Shown here: one piece after another, positions 5,349-5,448 of the stretch | How positions within the stretch are numbered: position 1 is the stretch's first letter | Layout of the letters: the number at the start of each line of letters is the position of its first letter | From: Allomuricauda sp. | GTDB taxonomy: Bacteria; Bacteroidota; Bacteroidia; Flavobacteriales; Flavobacteriaceae | Length of the DNA: 5,448 nucleotides | Assembly: GCA_028289745.1 (NCBI GenBank) | Contig: JANQOD010000190.1 | Span: 1-5,448 of the forward strand | Direction of reading: 5' to 3' | Notes under the pieces: generated by a model | What the model saw: the letters and a program-made list of their open reading frames with translations, nothing else | Told to the model about the DNA's origin: nothing | Databases searched by the model: none | Translations under genes and position numbers: made by a program

Positions 5349-5448
5349 CTAAAAGAAGCCCTGTTTTCTCTTGTTTTTGCGGTTTCTCGACTTGCCTTTA
5401 CCCTCTTTGAATGATGACCTCTTGTCTTTTCTTCGGCCCCTATTTTTG
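5349..5448 (-). CDS. C-terminal end of an unidentified gene with a very basic tail (5' end outside the window)
   Basis: The minus strand is open from the right edge to a TAG stop at 5349-5351, giving 32 residues, about half of them lysine or arginine, ending KSRNRKNKRKQGFF. Such tails are common at the C-terminus of RNA-binding proteins, including DEAD-box RNA helicases and exoribonucleases in flavobacteria, so an RNA-related protein is a reasonable guess. The segment carries no fold-specific motif. A second minus-strand frame is also open to the edge, ending at a TAA just downstream, but its composition is less protein-like. The gap to the next gene (5283-5348) shows no clear terminator or promoter. 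Confidence 0.5.
   Translation of the reverse strand, partial: KNRGRRKDKRSSFKEGKGKSRNRKNKRKQGFF

Overview
The window looks like chromosomal DNA from a marine-type member of the Flavobacteriaceae (Bacteroidota). The supporting signs are flavobacterial protein families (a haem-binding-domain lipoprotein tail, a cysteine-free CobB-like sirtuin, a CarboxypepD_reg-like secreted protein), the absence of clear Shine-Dalgarno sequences before most starts, TAnnTTTG-like -7 elements close to start codons, and moderate, even base composition. No tRNA, rRNA, CRISPR array, insertion sequence or phage gene is visible, and no gene stands out as foreign.

Layout, left to right. Positions 1-165 hold the 3' end of a plus-strand haem-binding domain protein. 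It converges with, and overlaps by 29 bases, a minus-strand Sir2/CobB-type NAD-dependent deacylase (137-835). A divergent intergenic stretch of about 220 bases follows, with a dyad over the sirtuin promoter and a second small repeat cluster. Next comes a plus-strand run of three closely spaced genes: trmH-type tRNA 2'-O-methyltransferase (1056-1709), a membrane-anchored SRPBCC-fold protein (1750-2277) and a VOC/glyoxalase-fold protein (2319-2699), separated by 40 and 41 bases. These converge on two minus-strand envelope genes: a GH13 alpha-amylase lipoprotein (2752-4443) and, upstream of it, a secreted CarboxypepD_reg-like protein (4509-5282). The right edge (5349-5448) is the strongly basic C-terminus of another minus-strand gene that begins outside the window.

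Functionally this is mostly a housekeeping neighbourhood. The sirtuin reverses protein acylation using NAD. TrmH is expected to methylate G18 of tRNA. The SRPBCC and VOC proteins are small-ligand folds of unknown substrate. The amylase would hydrolyse alpha-glucans or maltodextrins in the envelope, but no SusC/SusD pair, transporter or regulator is visible near it. I see no convincing new multi-gene system. The points most worth a second look are the sirtuin that has lost its zinc-binding cysteines but keeps the class III acyl-pocket Tyr/Arg pair, the dyad over its promoter, the secreted protein that resembles the N-terminus of a TonB-dependent receptor without a barrel, and the stand-alone MalS-like amylase lipoprotein.
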